From assembly GCF_016458305.1 (NCBI RefSeq), contig NZ_JAEMHL010000011.1:62001-126000 (forward strand): DNA of 64,000 nt, in the 5' to 3' direction. The notes under the pieces were generated by a model that ran no database searches, had not been told where the DNA came from, and saw only the letters and a list, made by a program, of their open reading frames with translations. Origin of the DNA: Geomonas anaerohicana (GTDB lineage Bacteria > Desulfobacterota > Desulfuromonadia > Geobacterales > Geobacteraceae). The first letter of the stretch is position 1. Each line of letters begins with the position of its first letter. The position numbers and the translations under genes were made by a program. Shown here in pieces: positions 24,964 to 38,923 of the stretch.

Positions 24964-27894
24964 ATGAACAGTGTCGACAATCGGTCCTGGCGGGAAAGGC
25001 TCGTCACATCCTCCATCCGCACTCGCTTGCTGCTGATGGTGCTAGCATTGTCCATTCCCCTCAGTTGCATGGTCGCGTATGACATCTATCGGGAGATGCA
25101 GGAGACGGTGGCCCACACCAAGACGTCGCTGCGCACCCTCGTCCAGATGATGGTCAGCAACACCGGCGGCAAGATCGAGCACGCACGCAGAAGCCTGGAG
25201 CTCCTCGCCGAGCGCCCGCTGGTGAAGCGGATGTCGTCCACCAGCTGTGACCCCGCCCTCAAGGATTTCCACTACCTGAGTCCCGACTATACCAACGTCG
25301 TCTATACAGACGTCGATGGGACGACCGTCTGCTCTGCCGTCCCCCAACCCGGCGGTAAACCCGTCAGCGTCGGCACCATGCCTTGGTTCCGCAAGTTCCT
25401 GGAAGAGAAACACTTCATGGTCGGTTCCCCCCACTTCGGCCCCATCACCGGGAAATGGGTTTCGGTGCTGAGCGCGCCGATCCGCGACGACAACGGCGAG
25501 TTGGTAGGAGCAATCCACCTTCCTCTCGACCTCAGCGCCTACGATCCCGGCATTCCGTCTCAGTACCTCCCCAAGGGGAGCCGCTACGGTTTCGTAGACA
25601 AATCCGGTGTGCTGATCTGGCGCAACCAGGATCCCGACCACTCGATTGGCCGGCTGCCCAAAACCGACACGGGCCGAGCGATCATCCAGACCAGGGACGG
25701 CGAGTTGGTGAGCACCCCTGCAGACGGCATCCCGCGATTTTATTCAGTGAAACCGGTTCCCGGCACCGACTGGATTGCGTTTGTCGGGGTGCCGGTCAGC
25801 ACCATACAGGCGGAAGCACGCGCAGTCGCCTGGCGCGCAGCCATGGTGGCCTTGTCCGTGATGGCCGTTCTCACACTGCTCGCCTTCCGCATCGCGCGCA
25901 GCATCACCAAGCCGATCGCCGGCCTGGCAAAGGTAGCCCACGCCGTCCACGGCGACGTTTCAGGGAAGAGGGCGGCCGTGACCGGTCCGCCGGAAGTGGC
26001 CACGGTGGCGCGGGAATTCAATGCCATGCTCGACTCACTCGGGCGGCAGGACGCCCAGTTGCGGGCGTTTTTGAACAACAGCGCCGTCATCGCGTGGCTC
26101 CAGGACGGTAACGGCAGGTACGTCTTCGCCAGCAACAACTTCCTGAACCGCATGAAGCTGACGGCGGACCAGGTCATCGGCAAAACCAACTACGACATCT
26201 GCCCCAGGGACCTGGCGGACGCCTACCGCAACAACGACCAGCAGATCCTCACAAGCGGCCGCCCCATGGAGTTCATCGAGCAGGGCATCGAGCCGGACGG
26301 TACCGTCTCCTGGTGGCTCTCCCACAAGTTCCTGTTCGACGAACCAGGGGGGAAGCGGTTCTTAGGCGGGCTCTCCGTCGACATCACCAAGCGCAAGCAG
26401 GCGGCGGACCGCGACGAGCAGATCCTCAAGTCGACCATGGACGGCTTCTGGCTCATCGATGACACCGGCGTGCTCAAAGAAGTAAACGAGACGGCCTGCG
26501 CCATGCTGGGGTACACGCAGGAGGAAATGCTCGCCCTGCGGGTTACCGACATCGACGCCGTCCATGACGAGGCGGCCTTCGAGCAACGTCTGCAGGATCT
26601 CCGGCGGGCCGGGAAATGCTTCTTCGAATCCCGACATCGCCGCAAGGACGGCGACGAGATCAGCGTGGAAATATCGGCTGGGTACCTGCCCGGGGAGAAG
26701 GTGTTCCCGGTGTTCGTCCGCGACGTTACTGCGCGGAAACTGCTGGAGCACCAGCTGCTCCAATCGCAGAAGATGGAGGCCATCGGCCAACTTGCGGGGG
26801 GTGTCGCCCATGATTTCAACAACATCCTCACCGTGATTATCGGTTACGCCAACCTGCTCGGCTACGGCGGCGAGCTCAGCCAAAGCCAGAGTGAAGCGGC
26901 CAACCGCATCATCGACGCATCCGAGAAGGCCGCACAACTGACCAAGGGACTGCTGGCGTTCAGTCGCAAGCAGGTCCTCAACGTCAAGAGGAACGATCTG
27001 ATCGAGGTAGTGCGGCACGTGCAGAGCTTCCTTGCGCGCATCATCGGCGAGGATATCAGGCTCGACATGATCAACCATGAGGCGACCATTCCGGTGCAGG
27101 TGGACGGAGGGCAGATCGAGCAGGTACTCATCAACCTGGCCGCCAACGCCCGCGACGCCATGCCGGGGGGTGGTGTGCTCACCATCGAAACCGGCACCGT
27201 AGAGATTTCCTCGGACGCCGAAGTCGCCGACCATATCCTGCCCGGCAGATATGCCTTCCTCTCCGTTTCCGATACCGGCTGCGGCATGGACGAGGCAACC
27301 CGTTCCAAGATTTTCGAGCCCTTTTTCACCACCAAGGAGGTGGGCAAGGGGACCGGACTCGGCATGTCCATCGTCTACGGCATCGTGCAACAGCACAACG
27401 GCAGCATCGAGGTCCTCAGCGAACCCGGAAAGGGAACCACCTTCAAGATCCTGCTCCCCAGTGCGGAAGAAAACCAGGACGGGGTGGAAGAGAACACCGG
27501 ACCAGTGCCGGAAGAGATACTCAGGGGGGAAGAAACCGTCCTGCTGGTCGAGGACGAGGAAAGCGTCAGGGAGCTCGTGACCAAGGTGCTGGCCAGGTAC
27601 GGTTACCGCGTGCTCCAAAGTAGCGACGGAAGAGAGGCGGTAGCGATGTTCCGCGCCCACCGCGACGAAGTTGCGCTGGTGGTCATGGATATGATCATGC
27701 CTGGCATGAACGGCAAGGCCGCCTACGAGGAGATCCGTAAGGAGAGACCCGGGACGAAGGTGCTCTACCTCAGTGGGTACACAGCCGATTTCATCAAGGA
27801 CCGTGGTGTCTCCGAGGAGGTGATCGACCTGGTCATGAAGCCGGTGCAGCCCACGGAACTCCTGAAGAAGGTGCGCGAGCTCCTGGACAGCTAG
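24964..27894 (+). CDS. Hybrid sensor histidine kinase: dCache-HAMP-PAS-PAS-HisKA-HATPase-REC
   Basis: 976 residues. TM1 is near residues 20-40 and an extracytoplasmic double-Cache domain runs to about 285 ([20 protein letters not shown]). TM2 is at ~290-312, then HAMP ([21 protein letters not shown]). PAS domains lie near 360-475 and 485-590. HisKA has His616 in [11 protein letters not shown], the ATPase has [14 protein letters not shown] and [17 protein letters not shown], and a C-terminal receiver has Asp909 in [19 protein letters not shown] precedes the ATG. It presumably senses a small extracellular ligand and phosphorylates its own receiver. No output gene is adjacent on the same strand; the convergent HD-GYP gene is a possible functional neighbour. 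Confidence 0.92.
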   Translation: MNSVDNRSWRERLVTSSIRTRLLLMVLALSIPLSCMVAYDIYREMQETVAHTKTSLRTLVQMMVSNTGGKIEHARRSLELLAERPLVKRMSSTSCDPALKDFHYLSPDYTNVVYTDVDGTTVCSAVPQPGGKPVSVGTMPWFRKFLEEKHFMVGSPHFGPITGKWVSVLSAPIRDDNGELVGAIHLPLDLSAYDPGIPSQYLPKGSRYGFVDKSGVLIWRNQDPDHSIGRLPKTDTGRAIIQTRDGELVSTPADGIPRFYSVKPVPGTDWIAFVGVPVSTIQAEARAVAWRAAMVALSVMAVLTLLAFRIARSITKPIAGLAKVAHAVHGDVSGKRAAVTGPPEVATVAREFNAMLDSLGRQDAQLRAFLNNSAVIAWLQDGNGRYVFASNNFLNRMKLTADQVIGKTNYDICPRDLADAYRNNDQQILTSGRPMEFIEQGIEPDGTVSWWLSHKFLFDEPGGKRFLGGLSVDITKRKQAADRDEQILKSTMDGFWLIDDTGVLKEVNETACAMLGYTQEEMLALRVTDIDAVHDEAAFEQRLQDLRRAGKCFFESRHRRKDGDEISVEISAGYLPGEKVFPVFVRDVTARKLLEHQLLQSQKMEAIGQLAGGVAHDFNNILTVIIGYANLLGYGGELSQSQSEAANRIIDASEKAAQLTKGLLAFSRKQVLNVKRNDLIEVVRHVQSFLARIIGEDIRLDMINHEATIPVQVDGGQIEQVLINLAANARDAMPGGGVLTIETGTVEISSDAEVADHILPGRYAFLSVSDTGCGMDEATRSKIFEPFFTTKEVGKGTGLGMSIVYGIVQQHNGSIEVLSEPGKGTTFKILLPSAEENQDGVEENTGPVPEEILRGEETVLLVEDEESVRELVTKVLARYGYRVLQSSDGREAVAMFRAHRDEVALVVMDMIMPGMNGKAAYEEIRKERPGTKVLYLSGYTADFIKDRGVSEEVIDLVMKPVQPTELLKKVRELLDS

Positions 27895-29114
27895 CCCCTA
27901 CCCTTTTCTGCCGCCTTGCCCTCCAGCCCCAGCTTCGGCACGGAACTGTCGTAAATCATCTCGAACATGTGCTCGATCCTGAAGAAGGCGGCCAACACGG
28001 CGGGATCGAAATGGGCGGCAGGGTTGATCCGGTCGTCTCCGTTTCTGAACACATCCAGGGTCTCCTGGTGGGTCATGGCGCCCTTGTAACTGCGCCGGGA
28101 ACGCAGGGCGTCGTAAACGTCGGCGACCTTCACGATCCGCCCCGAGAGCGGGATCCGCTCTCCCTTGAGACGCTTCGGGTAGCCGGTGCCGTCCCAGTTC
28201 TCGTGGTGCGAGATGGCGATCTCCCTCGCGATCCTGAGCCTCGGTGAATTCCCTATGATCTCCGAACCATAGGCGGGATGCTGGCGCACCAGCTTCATTT
28301 CCCTCGGGGTCAGCCTACCCTCTTTGAGCAGGATCTCGGTCGGAATGCGGATCTTGCCCACGTCGTGCATCTGCGCGGACATCGACATATCCTCCACGAA
28401 CTCGGTGTTGAACCCCATGTTGGCCGCAAGCGCCCCCGCGTAGCGGTTCACACGCACGATGTGGTGCCCGGTATCCGGCTCGGCCGCTTCACAGGCTCGG
28501 GCCAGGGCCTGGATGGCGTAGTGGAAGGCATGCTCGGTCTCGCGCATGCCGTTGGAAACGGTGATGAGTGAACCGATCATGACCGCGGCACTTCTGAGCA
28601 CGTCGGCGTCGTACTCAGTCACATGGCCGGCATAGTTGAAGGCTTCGATCACGCCGCGGACATCACCGCTGATGCGGCAACTCACGAAGTTGAGGATGGG
28701 CTCGCCCATGGCCGCTACCACCTGCGGATGGAAGAAGGTTTGGAACTCCTCCACGGTATCACAACTGTCAGTCCAGTTCAGTGCCACCGCTTCGCTGCCC
28801 CCCTCGACCATGAGCAGACTGCTGGCGTAGGTGGAACCGGGTTCGATGGTGATCTGGTCGGAGCGCTCCAGGAGTTCGCCGTGCCTTAAGTGAAAAACGC
28901 GACCGTTGCAGCAGACCGCACCGGGGCCTTCGTTGGCGATAAGGATGCCGCTGGGCCCGCGGCGACCGTTGCCGCCCAGCAGTTTCCCAAGCACCTCGCG
29001 GTACAGTTCGTCGCTGCTGAACTTGCGGCGGGTCAGATCTTTCAGGGTCTCGTCGGTCAGCCCTATGAGATCGAGGGTCTGTCTGAGCGCCATGTGACAC
29101 AGTTCCTGGGGCAT
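27891..29114 (-). CDS. HD-GYP domain protein, probable cyclic-di-GMP phosphodiesterase
   Basis: 407 residues. The N-terminal ~200 residues resemble a GAF-type sensory domain (SCRISGDVRGVIEAFNYAG...ADVLRSAAVMIGSLIT). The HD-GYP domain follows, with MHDVGKIRIP (HD at 250-251) and HHENWDGTGYPKRLKGE. All metal residues that I can place are present, so hydrolysis of c-di-GMP is expected. GGAAGAGAG precedes the ATG at 29114; MALRQTL at 29093 is a possible alternative start. Its stop codon overlaps that of the convergent hybrid kinase within CTAG, leaving no terminator space between them. Confidence 0.88.
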   Translation of the reverse strand: MPQELCHMALRQTLDLIGLTDETLKDLTRRKFSSDELYREVLGKLLGGNGRRGPSGILIANEGPGAVCCNGRVFHLRHGELLERSDQITIEPGSTYASSLLMVEGGSEAVALNWTDSCDTVEEFQTFFHPQVVAAMGEPILNFVSCRISGDVRGVIEAFNYAGHVTEYDADVLRSAAVMIGSLITVSNGMRETEHAFHYAIQALARACEAAEPDTGHHIVRVNRYAGALAANMGFNTEFVEDMSMSAQMHDVGKIRIPTEILLKEGRLTPREMKLVRQHPAYGSEIIGNSPRLRIAREIAISHHENWDGTGYPKRLKGERIPLSGRIVKVADVYDALRSRRSYKGAMTHQETLDVFRNGDDRINPAAHFDPAVLAAFFRIEHMFEMIYDSSVPKLGLEGKAAEKGRG

Positions 29115-29196
29115 TCTCTCTTCCTTTGTTGCTGAGGTGCTGGAGTGGCCTCTTCTTTATAACTGATGACAGGCAAACTTCAACGGCATTGTAATT

Positions 29197-29330
29197 TAAC
29201 GCAATGACGCAAAGGTGCAAAGACTGCAACAGCATAAAACCAAGACTCTGGCCTTAAAGCCCTGCTGTATTTGCTTTTGTTTTGCCTCTTTGCGCCTTTG
29301 CGGCTCCGCGTCTTTGCGTTAAAGCTTTTG
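29197..29330. repeat. ACGCAAAGACGC-type dispersed inverted repeat
   Basis: AACGCAATGACGCAAAGGTG at about 29198 and a strong inverted copy (CTTTGCGCCTTTGCGGCTCCGCGTCTTTGCGTT) near 29288-29320. This is the same family as at 23497-23700. It lies upstream of the HD-GYP gene. Confidence 0.7.
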
Positions 29331-29338
29331 GAATAAAA

Positions 29339-29366
29339 AAAGGCCCGGCTGTGAGGCCGGGCCTTT
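29339..29366. terminator. Bidirectional rho-independent terminator
   Basis: AAAGGCCCGGC (29339-29349) pairs perfectly with 29356-29366 and is flanked by an A run on the left and T-rich sequence on the right. It ends the kor operon on the minus strand. Confidence 0.9.
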
Positions 29367-29390
29367 CCTTTGTTACTGGTGTCAGGACAA

Positions 29391-29939
29391 TTAGGCGCGT
29401 GCTGCGATGGCTTTCTCGTAGCCCATCTGGAACGCCTTCTTGTTCAGCTCCATGAAGGCCTCCGGCACGCGTGCCAGAACTGCCTTCTCGGCGCCTTCCT
29501 TGGTGACCACACCGGTCAGCGCCACCATGGCGCCCAGCGCCACGATGTTGGCCACGATCTCACGGCCGACTTCGTTCTTGGCGGTGTTGATGATCGGGAA
29601 GGCAACGGTGTTGAAGTTCCCTTTGGGGACGTTCTTCACCAGGTCGGAGTCGATCAGCAGCACCCCGCCCTCTTTGAGGTCGTGGGAGTACTTGTCGGCT
29701 GCTTCCTGGGTCAGCGCGAGCAGCGCGTCGACCACGGTCGCCTTCGGGTAGTCGATCATGGTGTCGGAAACGATGACCTCCGACTTGGATGCACCACCCC
29801 TTGCCTCGGGGCCGTAGCTCTGGGACTGAACTGCCTGCTTGCCGTCATAGATGGAAGCGGCTTCTGCCATGATGACGCCGGCGAGGATGAGACCCTGCCC
29901 ACCAGCCCCGGAAAATCTGATTTCATATCTCTGAGACAT
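29391..29939 (-). CDS. korC: 2-oxoglutarate:ferredoxin oxidoreductase, gamma subunit
   Basis: Part of the complex that oxidises 2-oxoglutarate plus CoA to succinyl-CoA and CO2 while reducing ferredoxin. 182 residues. It starts YEIRFSGAGGQGLILAGVI, the glycine-rich signature of the gamma subunit, and carries QSQSYGPEARGGASKSEVIVS, which is diagnostic. ATG 29939 has GGAGGAG upstream; codons beyond it to 30032 overlap korB. Last gene of the D-A-B-C series, immediately followed by a terminator. Confidence 0.94.
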   Translation of the reverse strand: MSQRYEIRFSGAGGQGLILAGVIMAEAASIYDGKQAVQSQSYGPEARGGASKSEVIVSDTMIDYPKATVVDALLALTQEAADKYSHDLKEGGVLLIDSDLVKNVPKGNFNTVAFPIINTAKNEVGREIVANIVALGAMVALTGVVTKEGAEKAVLARVPEAFMELNKKAFQMGYEKAIAARA

Positions 29940-29958
29940 CTGAGGTTCTCCTCCTTTG

Positions 29959-30771
29959 TTATTTCTTGGCGCGCTCAATGACCTTCGCGTATTCGTCGGT
30001 GTAGTTCGGACGCTCTTCCTTGTACAGAACACCGGTGAGGATCTTGCCTTCGAGCTGCTCGGCAGTCATCTTCTCGGCGGCCTTGACCGGAACGGCGATG
30101 TCCTTCAGGCGGTTCATCATCTCGATGACCGACTTGAACTTGTTGCGGCGACCGTAGGTGGTCGGGCAGTCGTCCAGGATCTCGACGACGGAGAAGCCTT
30201 TGTGCTGGATGGCTTCCGCAATCAGCTTGTCGATCTGGGTTGCGTGGTATGCGGTGCCGCGGGCCACGAAGGTGGCGCCGGCGCCGATAGCCAGCTTGGC
30301 GACGTCGAATGCCGGGTCGGGGTTGCCGTACACGGTGGTGGACGCCTTGGCGCCGGTCGGGGTGCAGGGGGAGAACTGGCCGCCGGTCATGCCGTAGATG
30401 TTGTTGTTCATGATGATGTAGGTCATGTCGATGTTACGACGGCAGGCGTGGATGAAGTGGTTGCCGCCGATCGCGGTACCGTCGCCGTCGCCGCCCACCA
30501 GGATGACGTTCATCTCCGGCTTGGCCATCTTGACGCCGGTTGCGAAAGCGGCGGCGCGGCCATGCGCGGTGTGCAGGGTGCAGAAATCCATGTAGCCGGG
30601 GAGACGCGAAGCGCAGCCGATGCCGGAAACGATGGCGGTGTTGTCCTTCTGAAGACCAAGGGTGTCGATCGCGCGGATCAGGCCTTTCATGACAATGCCG
30701 TGACCGCAGCCCGGGCACCAGATGTGCGGCAGCTTGCCGGGACGGATGTACTTATCGTAATCAAAAGCCAT
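29959..30771 (-). CDS. korB: 2-oxoglutarate:ferredoxin oxidoreductase, beta subunit
   Basis: Thiamine-diphosphate-binding subunit. 270 residues. It starts MAFDYDKYIRPGKLPHIW, then CPGCGHGIVMKGLIRAI with the Fe-S/TPP cysteines, and the Mg-TPP motif GGDGDGTAIGGNHFIHACRRN...NNNIYGMTGGQ. The ATG at 30771 is one base from the stop of korA, indicating tight coupling. Homologues are called OorB or KorB. Substrate preference for 2-oxoglutarate over other 2-oxoacids is inferred from the four-subunit arrangement and the neighbouring mdh and icd. Confidence 0.93.
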   Translation of the reverse strand: MAFDYDKYIRPGKLPHIWCPGCGHGIVMKGLIRAIDTLGLQKDNTAIVSGIGCASRLPGYMDFCTLHTAHGRAAAFATGVKMAKPEMNVILVGGDGDGTAIGGNHFIHACRRNIDMTYIIMNNNIYGMTGGQFSPCTPTGAKASTTVYGNPDPAFDVAKLAIGAGATFVARGTAYHATQIDKLIAEAIQHKGFSVVEILDDCPTTYGRRNKFKSVIEMMNRLKDIAVPVKAAEKMTAEQLEGKILTGVLYKEERPNYTDEYAKVIERAKK

Positions 30772-30772
30772 G

Positions 30773-31912
30773 TTACTTAACCTCCTTGATCTTTTCGAGG
30801 ATCTGCCCCGGGTTGATCGGCTCGCCGTCAACGCGGAAGATGCCGTGGACCGCTGCCTTGCCTTCTGCGCAGCGCTTCACTTCACCGGTGCACATGCCGA
30901 GGTTCATCTCCGGAGTGATGAACGCCTTCACCTTGCCGGCGAGAGCGGCGATCTGCTTCTCCGGGAACGGCCAGAAGGTCTTGATCCTAAACAGGCCGGC
31001 CTTGATCCCCTGCTTCCTGGCCTCGTTCACTGCGAAACGGGCGGAGCGGGAGGTGGAGCCGTAGGCAACGATGGCGACTTCGGCGTCGGCAAGTTCGTAC
31101 TCTTCGAACTGGACGATGTCGTCGATGTTGGCGTCGACCTTGCGCACCTGGCGCTCTTCCTCGGCCTGCACCCAGGCAGCCTTGGTGGTCGGGAAGCCGT
31201 CCTGGCCCTTGTTGAGGCCGGTCACGTGGAAGCGGTAGCCGCTACCGAAAGCGGCCAGCGGCGGCACGTCGCCGAAGCTGGTGTCGTACGGCTTGTACTC
31301 GGCCGGGGAAACGCTCGGAGCGGTCCTGTTGATGACTTCCAGCTCGCCCGGCTCCGGGAACACGATGCGCTCACGCATGTGGGCCACGATCTCGTCCGGC
31401 ATGACCATTACCGGGGTGCGGTATTTCTCAGCCAGGTTGAAGGCGCGCACGGTCTCTTCGAACAGTTCCTGCACGGAGGCCGGGGTGAGGCAGATGGCCG
31501 GGTGGTCACCGTGGGTGCCCCACTTGGCGCACATGACGTCGGACTGGGAAGGGCCGGTCGGCATACCAGTGGAGGGGCCGCCCCTCATGACGTTGACGAT
31601 GACGCACGGGGTCTCGGCGATGCAGGCATAACCGATCAGCTCCTGCTTCAGGGAGAGGCCCGGGCCGGAGGTCGCGGTCAGTACTTTAGCGCCGGTAAGC
31701 GAAGCGCCGATGACGGAAGCCATGGCACCGATCTCATCTTCCATCTGAATGAATTTACCGCCGATCTTCGGAAGCTCGACAGACATAACCTCTGCCACCT
31801 CGGTAGAGGGTGTAATCGGATAACCGCCGAAGAACGTGCACCCGGCGTAGAGTGCCCCCTGTGCGGCAGCTTCGTTCCCCTGAAGGAATGCAACTTTTTT
31901 AGCCACTTTCAT
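30773..31912 (-). CDS. korA: 2-oxoglutarate:ferredoxin oxidoreductase, alpha subunit
   Basis: Catalytic and CoA-binding subunit. 379 residues. The pyrimidine-binding part starts FLQGNEAAAQGALYAGCTFFGGYPITPSTEVAE. The family signature TSGPGLSLKQELIGYACIAETPCVIVNVMRGGPSTGMPT is split here: TSGPGLSLKQEL then VNVMRGGPSTGMPT. The C-terminal domain has YGSTSRSARFAVNEARKQG. It follows korD by 15 bases on the same transcript. In Geobacteraceae this complex replaces the NAD-linked 2-oxoglutarate dehydrogenase for acetate oxidation (family knowledge). Confidence 0.94.
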   Translation of the reverse strand: MKVAKKVAFLQGNEAAAQGALYAGCTFFGGYPITPSTEVAEVMSVELPKIGGKFIQMEDEIGAMASVIGASLTGAKVLTATSGPGLSLKQELIGYACIAETPCVIVNVMRGGPSTGMPTGPSQSDVMCAKWGTHGDHPAICLTPASVQELFEETVRAFNLAEKYRTPVMVMPDEIVAHMRERIVFPEPGELEVINRTAPSVSPAEYKPYDTSFGDVPPLAAFGSGYRFHVTGLNKGQDGFPTTKAAWVQAEEERQVRKVDANIDDIVQFEEYELADAEVAIVAYGSTSRSARFAVNEARKQGIKAGLFRIKTFWPFPEKQIAALAGKVKAFITPEMNLGMCTGEVKRCAEGKAAVHGIFRVDGEPINPGQILEKIKEVK

Positions 31913-31927
31913 ACCTCCTAAGATTGT

Positions 31928-32119
31928 TTACGATACTTTGATTGCAAAATCAGGGCATCTCAGCTCGCACTGCATGCACTTGATGCAGGCCTCAAGGTTC
32001 TTGACGCTTGCCACAAAGCCCTTCATTTCCAAGACCTTGGTGGGGCAGAATTCCACACAGATGTGGCACCCCTTGCAGTACTTCTCGATGATCTCGATGT
32101 TCGCCGGTGTTTTCTCCAT
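31928..32119 (-). CDS. korD: 2-oxoglutarate:ferredoxin oxidoreductase, delta (2x[4Fe-4S] ferredoxin) subunit
   Basis: 63 residues with two classical cluster motifs, CKGCHICVEFCP and CIKCMQCELRCP. It wires electrons from the TPP site to soluble ferredoxin. ATG 32119 (MEKTPANIEI) follows AAGGAG; upstream in-frame codons to 32161 are leader. First gene of the kor unit. The region between it and mdh has a terminator, so kor may have its own promoter. Confidence 0.92.
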   Translation of the reverse strand: MEKTPANIEIIEKYCKGCHICVEFCPTKVLEMKGFVASVKNLEACIKCMQCELRCPDFAIKVS

Positions 32120-32239
32120 CAACGTAGCTCCTTTGACAAATTGCCCTCGCAGGCTGTGCAAATTGTGGGGTTATAACACATAGTGTTTACAAAATGCAAG
32201 TGCTCGGATTTTGGCCCAAACTGTCTGTTTTTGTAAAAA

Positions 32240-32270
32240 GGGGGTAGAGAGGGGAAACCTCCCTACCCCC
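32240..32270 (-). terminator. Rho-independent terminator after mdh
   Basis: GGGGGTAG (32240-32247) pairs with CTACCCCC (32263-32270), with further pairing inside. On the minus strand it ends in TTTTTT-rich sequence. Confidence 0.85.
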
Positions 32271-32294
32271 TGGTAGTACCACTCAAGCTGCCAA

Positions 32295-33296
<1,002 letters not shown>

Positions 33297-33312
33297 TTAC
33301 TGTTTACGCCTC

Positions 33313-35568
<2,256 letters not shown>

Positions 35569-35741
35569 TCAAATACAAAATGCTGGGAATGGCAGCGCTG
35601 CCATCGCCCGACATGGTGTTTTATTAGCCTGCGGGAGCCCGTCAACAACCTTCCGTCCGTCCCCGAGGAGGGGCCTTCGCGGCGACTCTCGAAATATATA
35701 AAGGATTATGGGATGTTAGCAGGATAAGCTGGGATTTCAAA

Positions 35742-35762
35742 TTTTGTATACAGTATACAAAA
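35742..35762. promoter_or_regulatory. Perfect palindromic operator upstream of icd
   Basis: The arm TTTTGTATAC (35742-35751), one central A, and the exact complementary arm 35753-35762. The TGTATAC half-site and odd-base centre fit a GntR-family dimer site. It could control icd-mdh-kor, but its distance of about 200 bases from the icd ATG leaves the start site open. Confidence 0.65.
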
Positions 35763-36062
35763 CGTTTTTCACTGTCAAGGGAAAATCTGGGTGAATTTCG
35801 TGAGGATTCAAATGAGGCAAGAAGCGGTGCGGCAAGGGAAGCCGGCGGCGAGGGAACCGGCAGAGAGCGTGGAAAAACTGCGGTAAATCGCGTAGCGGCG
35901 TAGAATCACGCGGGAAAAAAACAGCGGCCGGCGGCGGGACGCCGGGGGCGCTGGGGCTTGCTCTGGAAGGAGTTCGTCCCCCTGCCCTGCAACGGGTGGA
36001 GGCCCGGTCCTTCTTTGCACAAAATACCGTTCAAAAATAGTGTCTAACGAAAAGAACGGACG
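35763..36062. other. Intergenic stretch between icd and the LysM gene
   Basis: No conserved gene. One 24-codon frame on the plus strand (35812-35886, MRQEAVRQGKPAAREPAESV...) follows GTGAGGA at a usable distance and lies just right of the palindrome, so a small peptide or leader is possible but unproven. A GC-rich stretch (35925-35950) may fold. Confidence 0.3.
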
Positions 36063-36752
36063 TCAGTGCAGCGGATGGTCCTGTGCGTAGCGGCGGGCCT
36101 CGGCGAAGTCGTCGCGCCCGGCGTTCCTGGGAACGCGCAGCACCTGACCCGGCCAGATGTGTTTGGGGTCCCGGATCTGGTCCCGGTTGGCCCGGTAGAT
36201 CAGGGGCCAGAGGTTGCGGTCCCCGTACACCTCGGGGCGTGAGGCGATCAGCGGTAGCGACTCGCCACGGCGGACGGTCCAGGAGGCGACCTGGACGGGC
36301 TCCTTCACCACCGGCCGGACCTTGCGCCGCTCCGCCTCCGCGGCTTCCCGCCGCGCCTTCTCGGCTGCCTGCGCCCTGGCCAGGCGTTCTTCCTCCAGGC
36401 GAGCCAACCGCTCCAGCTCGGCGCGTCGACGCTCCTCGGCCAACCGGGCCGCCTCGGCCAGCCGGCGCGCCTTCTCCGCGGCCACCTCCTGCGCGAGGAG
36501 GTCCCCCTTCAGGATCGTCATCTGGAAGTAGCGATCCGCTTCCTCCTGCTCGCTCTCCATGAGGTAGGCGTCTCCCTTCAGAAACGCCTGCAGCACGCTT
36601 GCGTACTCGGCCGGCCGCAGCCGTTCCCCGCCTTCGAGCTTCAGCTGGTCCAGCTTGGCCGCAGCCTCATCGCGAAAACGCGGCGGCTGCGTTGCGCAGG
36701 CCGCCGCTGAGAGTGAAAGCAGCAGGATTATGAAACGGGCAAAAAGCCTCAA
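36063..36752 (-). CDS. LysM-domain lipoprotein with Ala/Glu/Arg-rich coiled coil
   Basis: 229 residues. The signal sequence ends in a lipobox (LLSLSAAAC, Cys about residue 19), so it is probably anchored in a membrane facing the periplasm. Residues ~25-75 are helical. Residues ~85-145 are a highly charged coiled coil (AEEARRAELERLARLEEERL type). The C-terminal LysM domain is SWTVRRGESLPLIASRPEVYG...LIYRANRDQIRDP...IWPGQVLRVPR and binds peptidoglycan glycan. It starts only 12 bases after the aspS stop, suggesting one transcript. A role in envelope organisation is likely; the exact partner is unknown. Confidence 0.87.
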   Translation of the reverse strand: MRLFARFIILLLSLSAAACATQPPRFRDEAAAKLDQLKLEGGERLRPAEYASVLQAFLKGDAYLMESEQEEADRYFQMTILKGDLLAQEVAAEKARRLAEAARLAEERRRAELERLARLEEERLARAQAAEKARREAAEAERRKVRPVVKEPVQVASWTVRRGESLPLIASRPEVYGDRNLWPLIYRANRDQIRDPKHIWPGQVLRVPRNAGRDDFAEARRYAQDHPLH

Positions 36753-36764
36753 AGAGAGGACGCC

Positions 36765-38549
<1,785 letters not shown>

Positions 38550-38684
38550 GTAAACCCTCCTTGGTTTTATCTGCAGGGAAATAAATCGCGTAACTATAAC
38601 CAAAAACAAATTTCGCTTCAACCAAAAAGCACCCCCGCGCCAGCGTGAAACGGTTGGGATGTTGCAGTGGCCCAAAAGCCCCCT

Positions 38685-38850
38685 CCCCTCGCGGGAGGGG
38701 TTAGGGGGTGGGGGTAGGTGCCACATCTGCGATCATGGCAAGGTCACCCCCCTGCCCCCTCCGTCAAGGGAGGGGGTTAGGGGGGGTAGGTGCCACATCT
38801 GCGGTCATGGCAAGGTCACCCCCCTGCCCCCTCCGTCAAGGGTGGGGGAG
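38685..38850. repeat. GC-rich intergenic repeat with a 72-bp tandem duplication
   Basis: A 57-base unit beginning GTAGGTGCCACATCTGCG at 38714 recurs at 38786 with one substitution, so the period is 72. Each unit is flanked by CCCCCTCC/GGAGGGGG hairpins. It lies upstream of aspS, in the gap to the GntR gene. Confidence 0.85.
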
Positions 38851-38873
38851 AGTTGGAAACAGCGGAGGCAAAA

Positions 38874-38903
38874 AAGGCCCGGCAGAGTGCTCTACCGGGC
38901 CTT
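38874..38903 (-). terminator. Rho-independent terminator of the lactate/glycolate cluster
   Basis: AAGGCCCGG (38874-38882) pairs with 38895-38903, followed on the minus strand by a T run (A run 38870-38875). It closes the GntR regulator gene. Confidence 0.88.
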
Positions 38904-38923
38904 GGGTCCCTTGGCTTTAGTGC

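Noticed and set aside
38714-38842. CRISPR array
   Set aside because: Only two long, nearly identical units with no unique spacers; it is a tandem duplication of an intergenic repeat.
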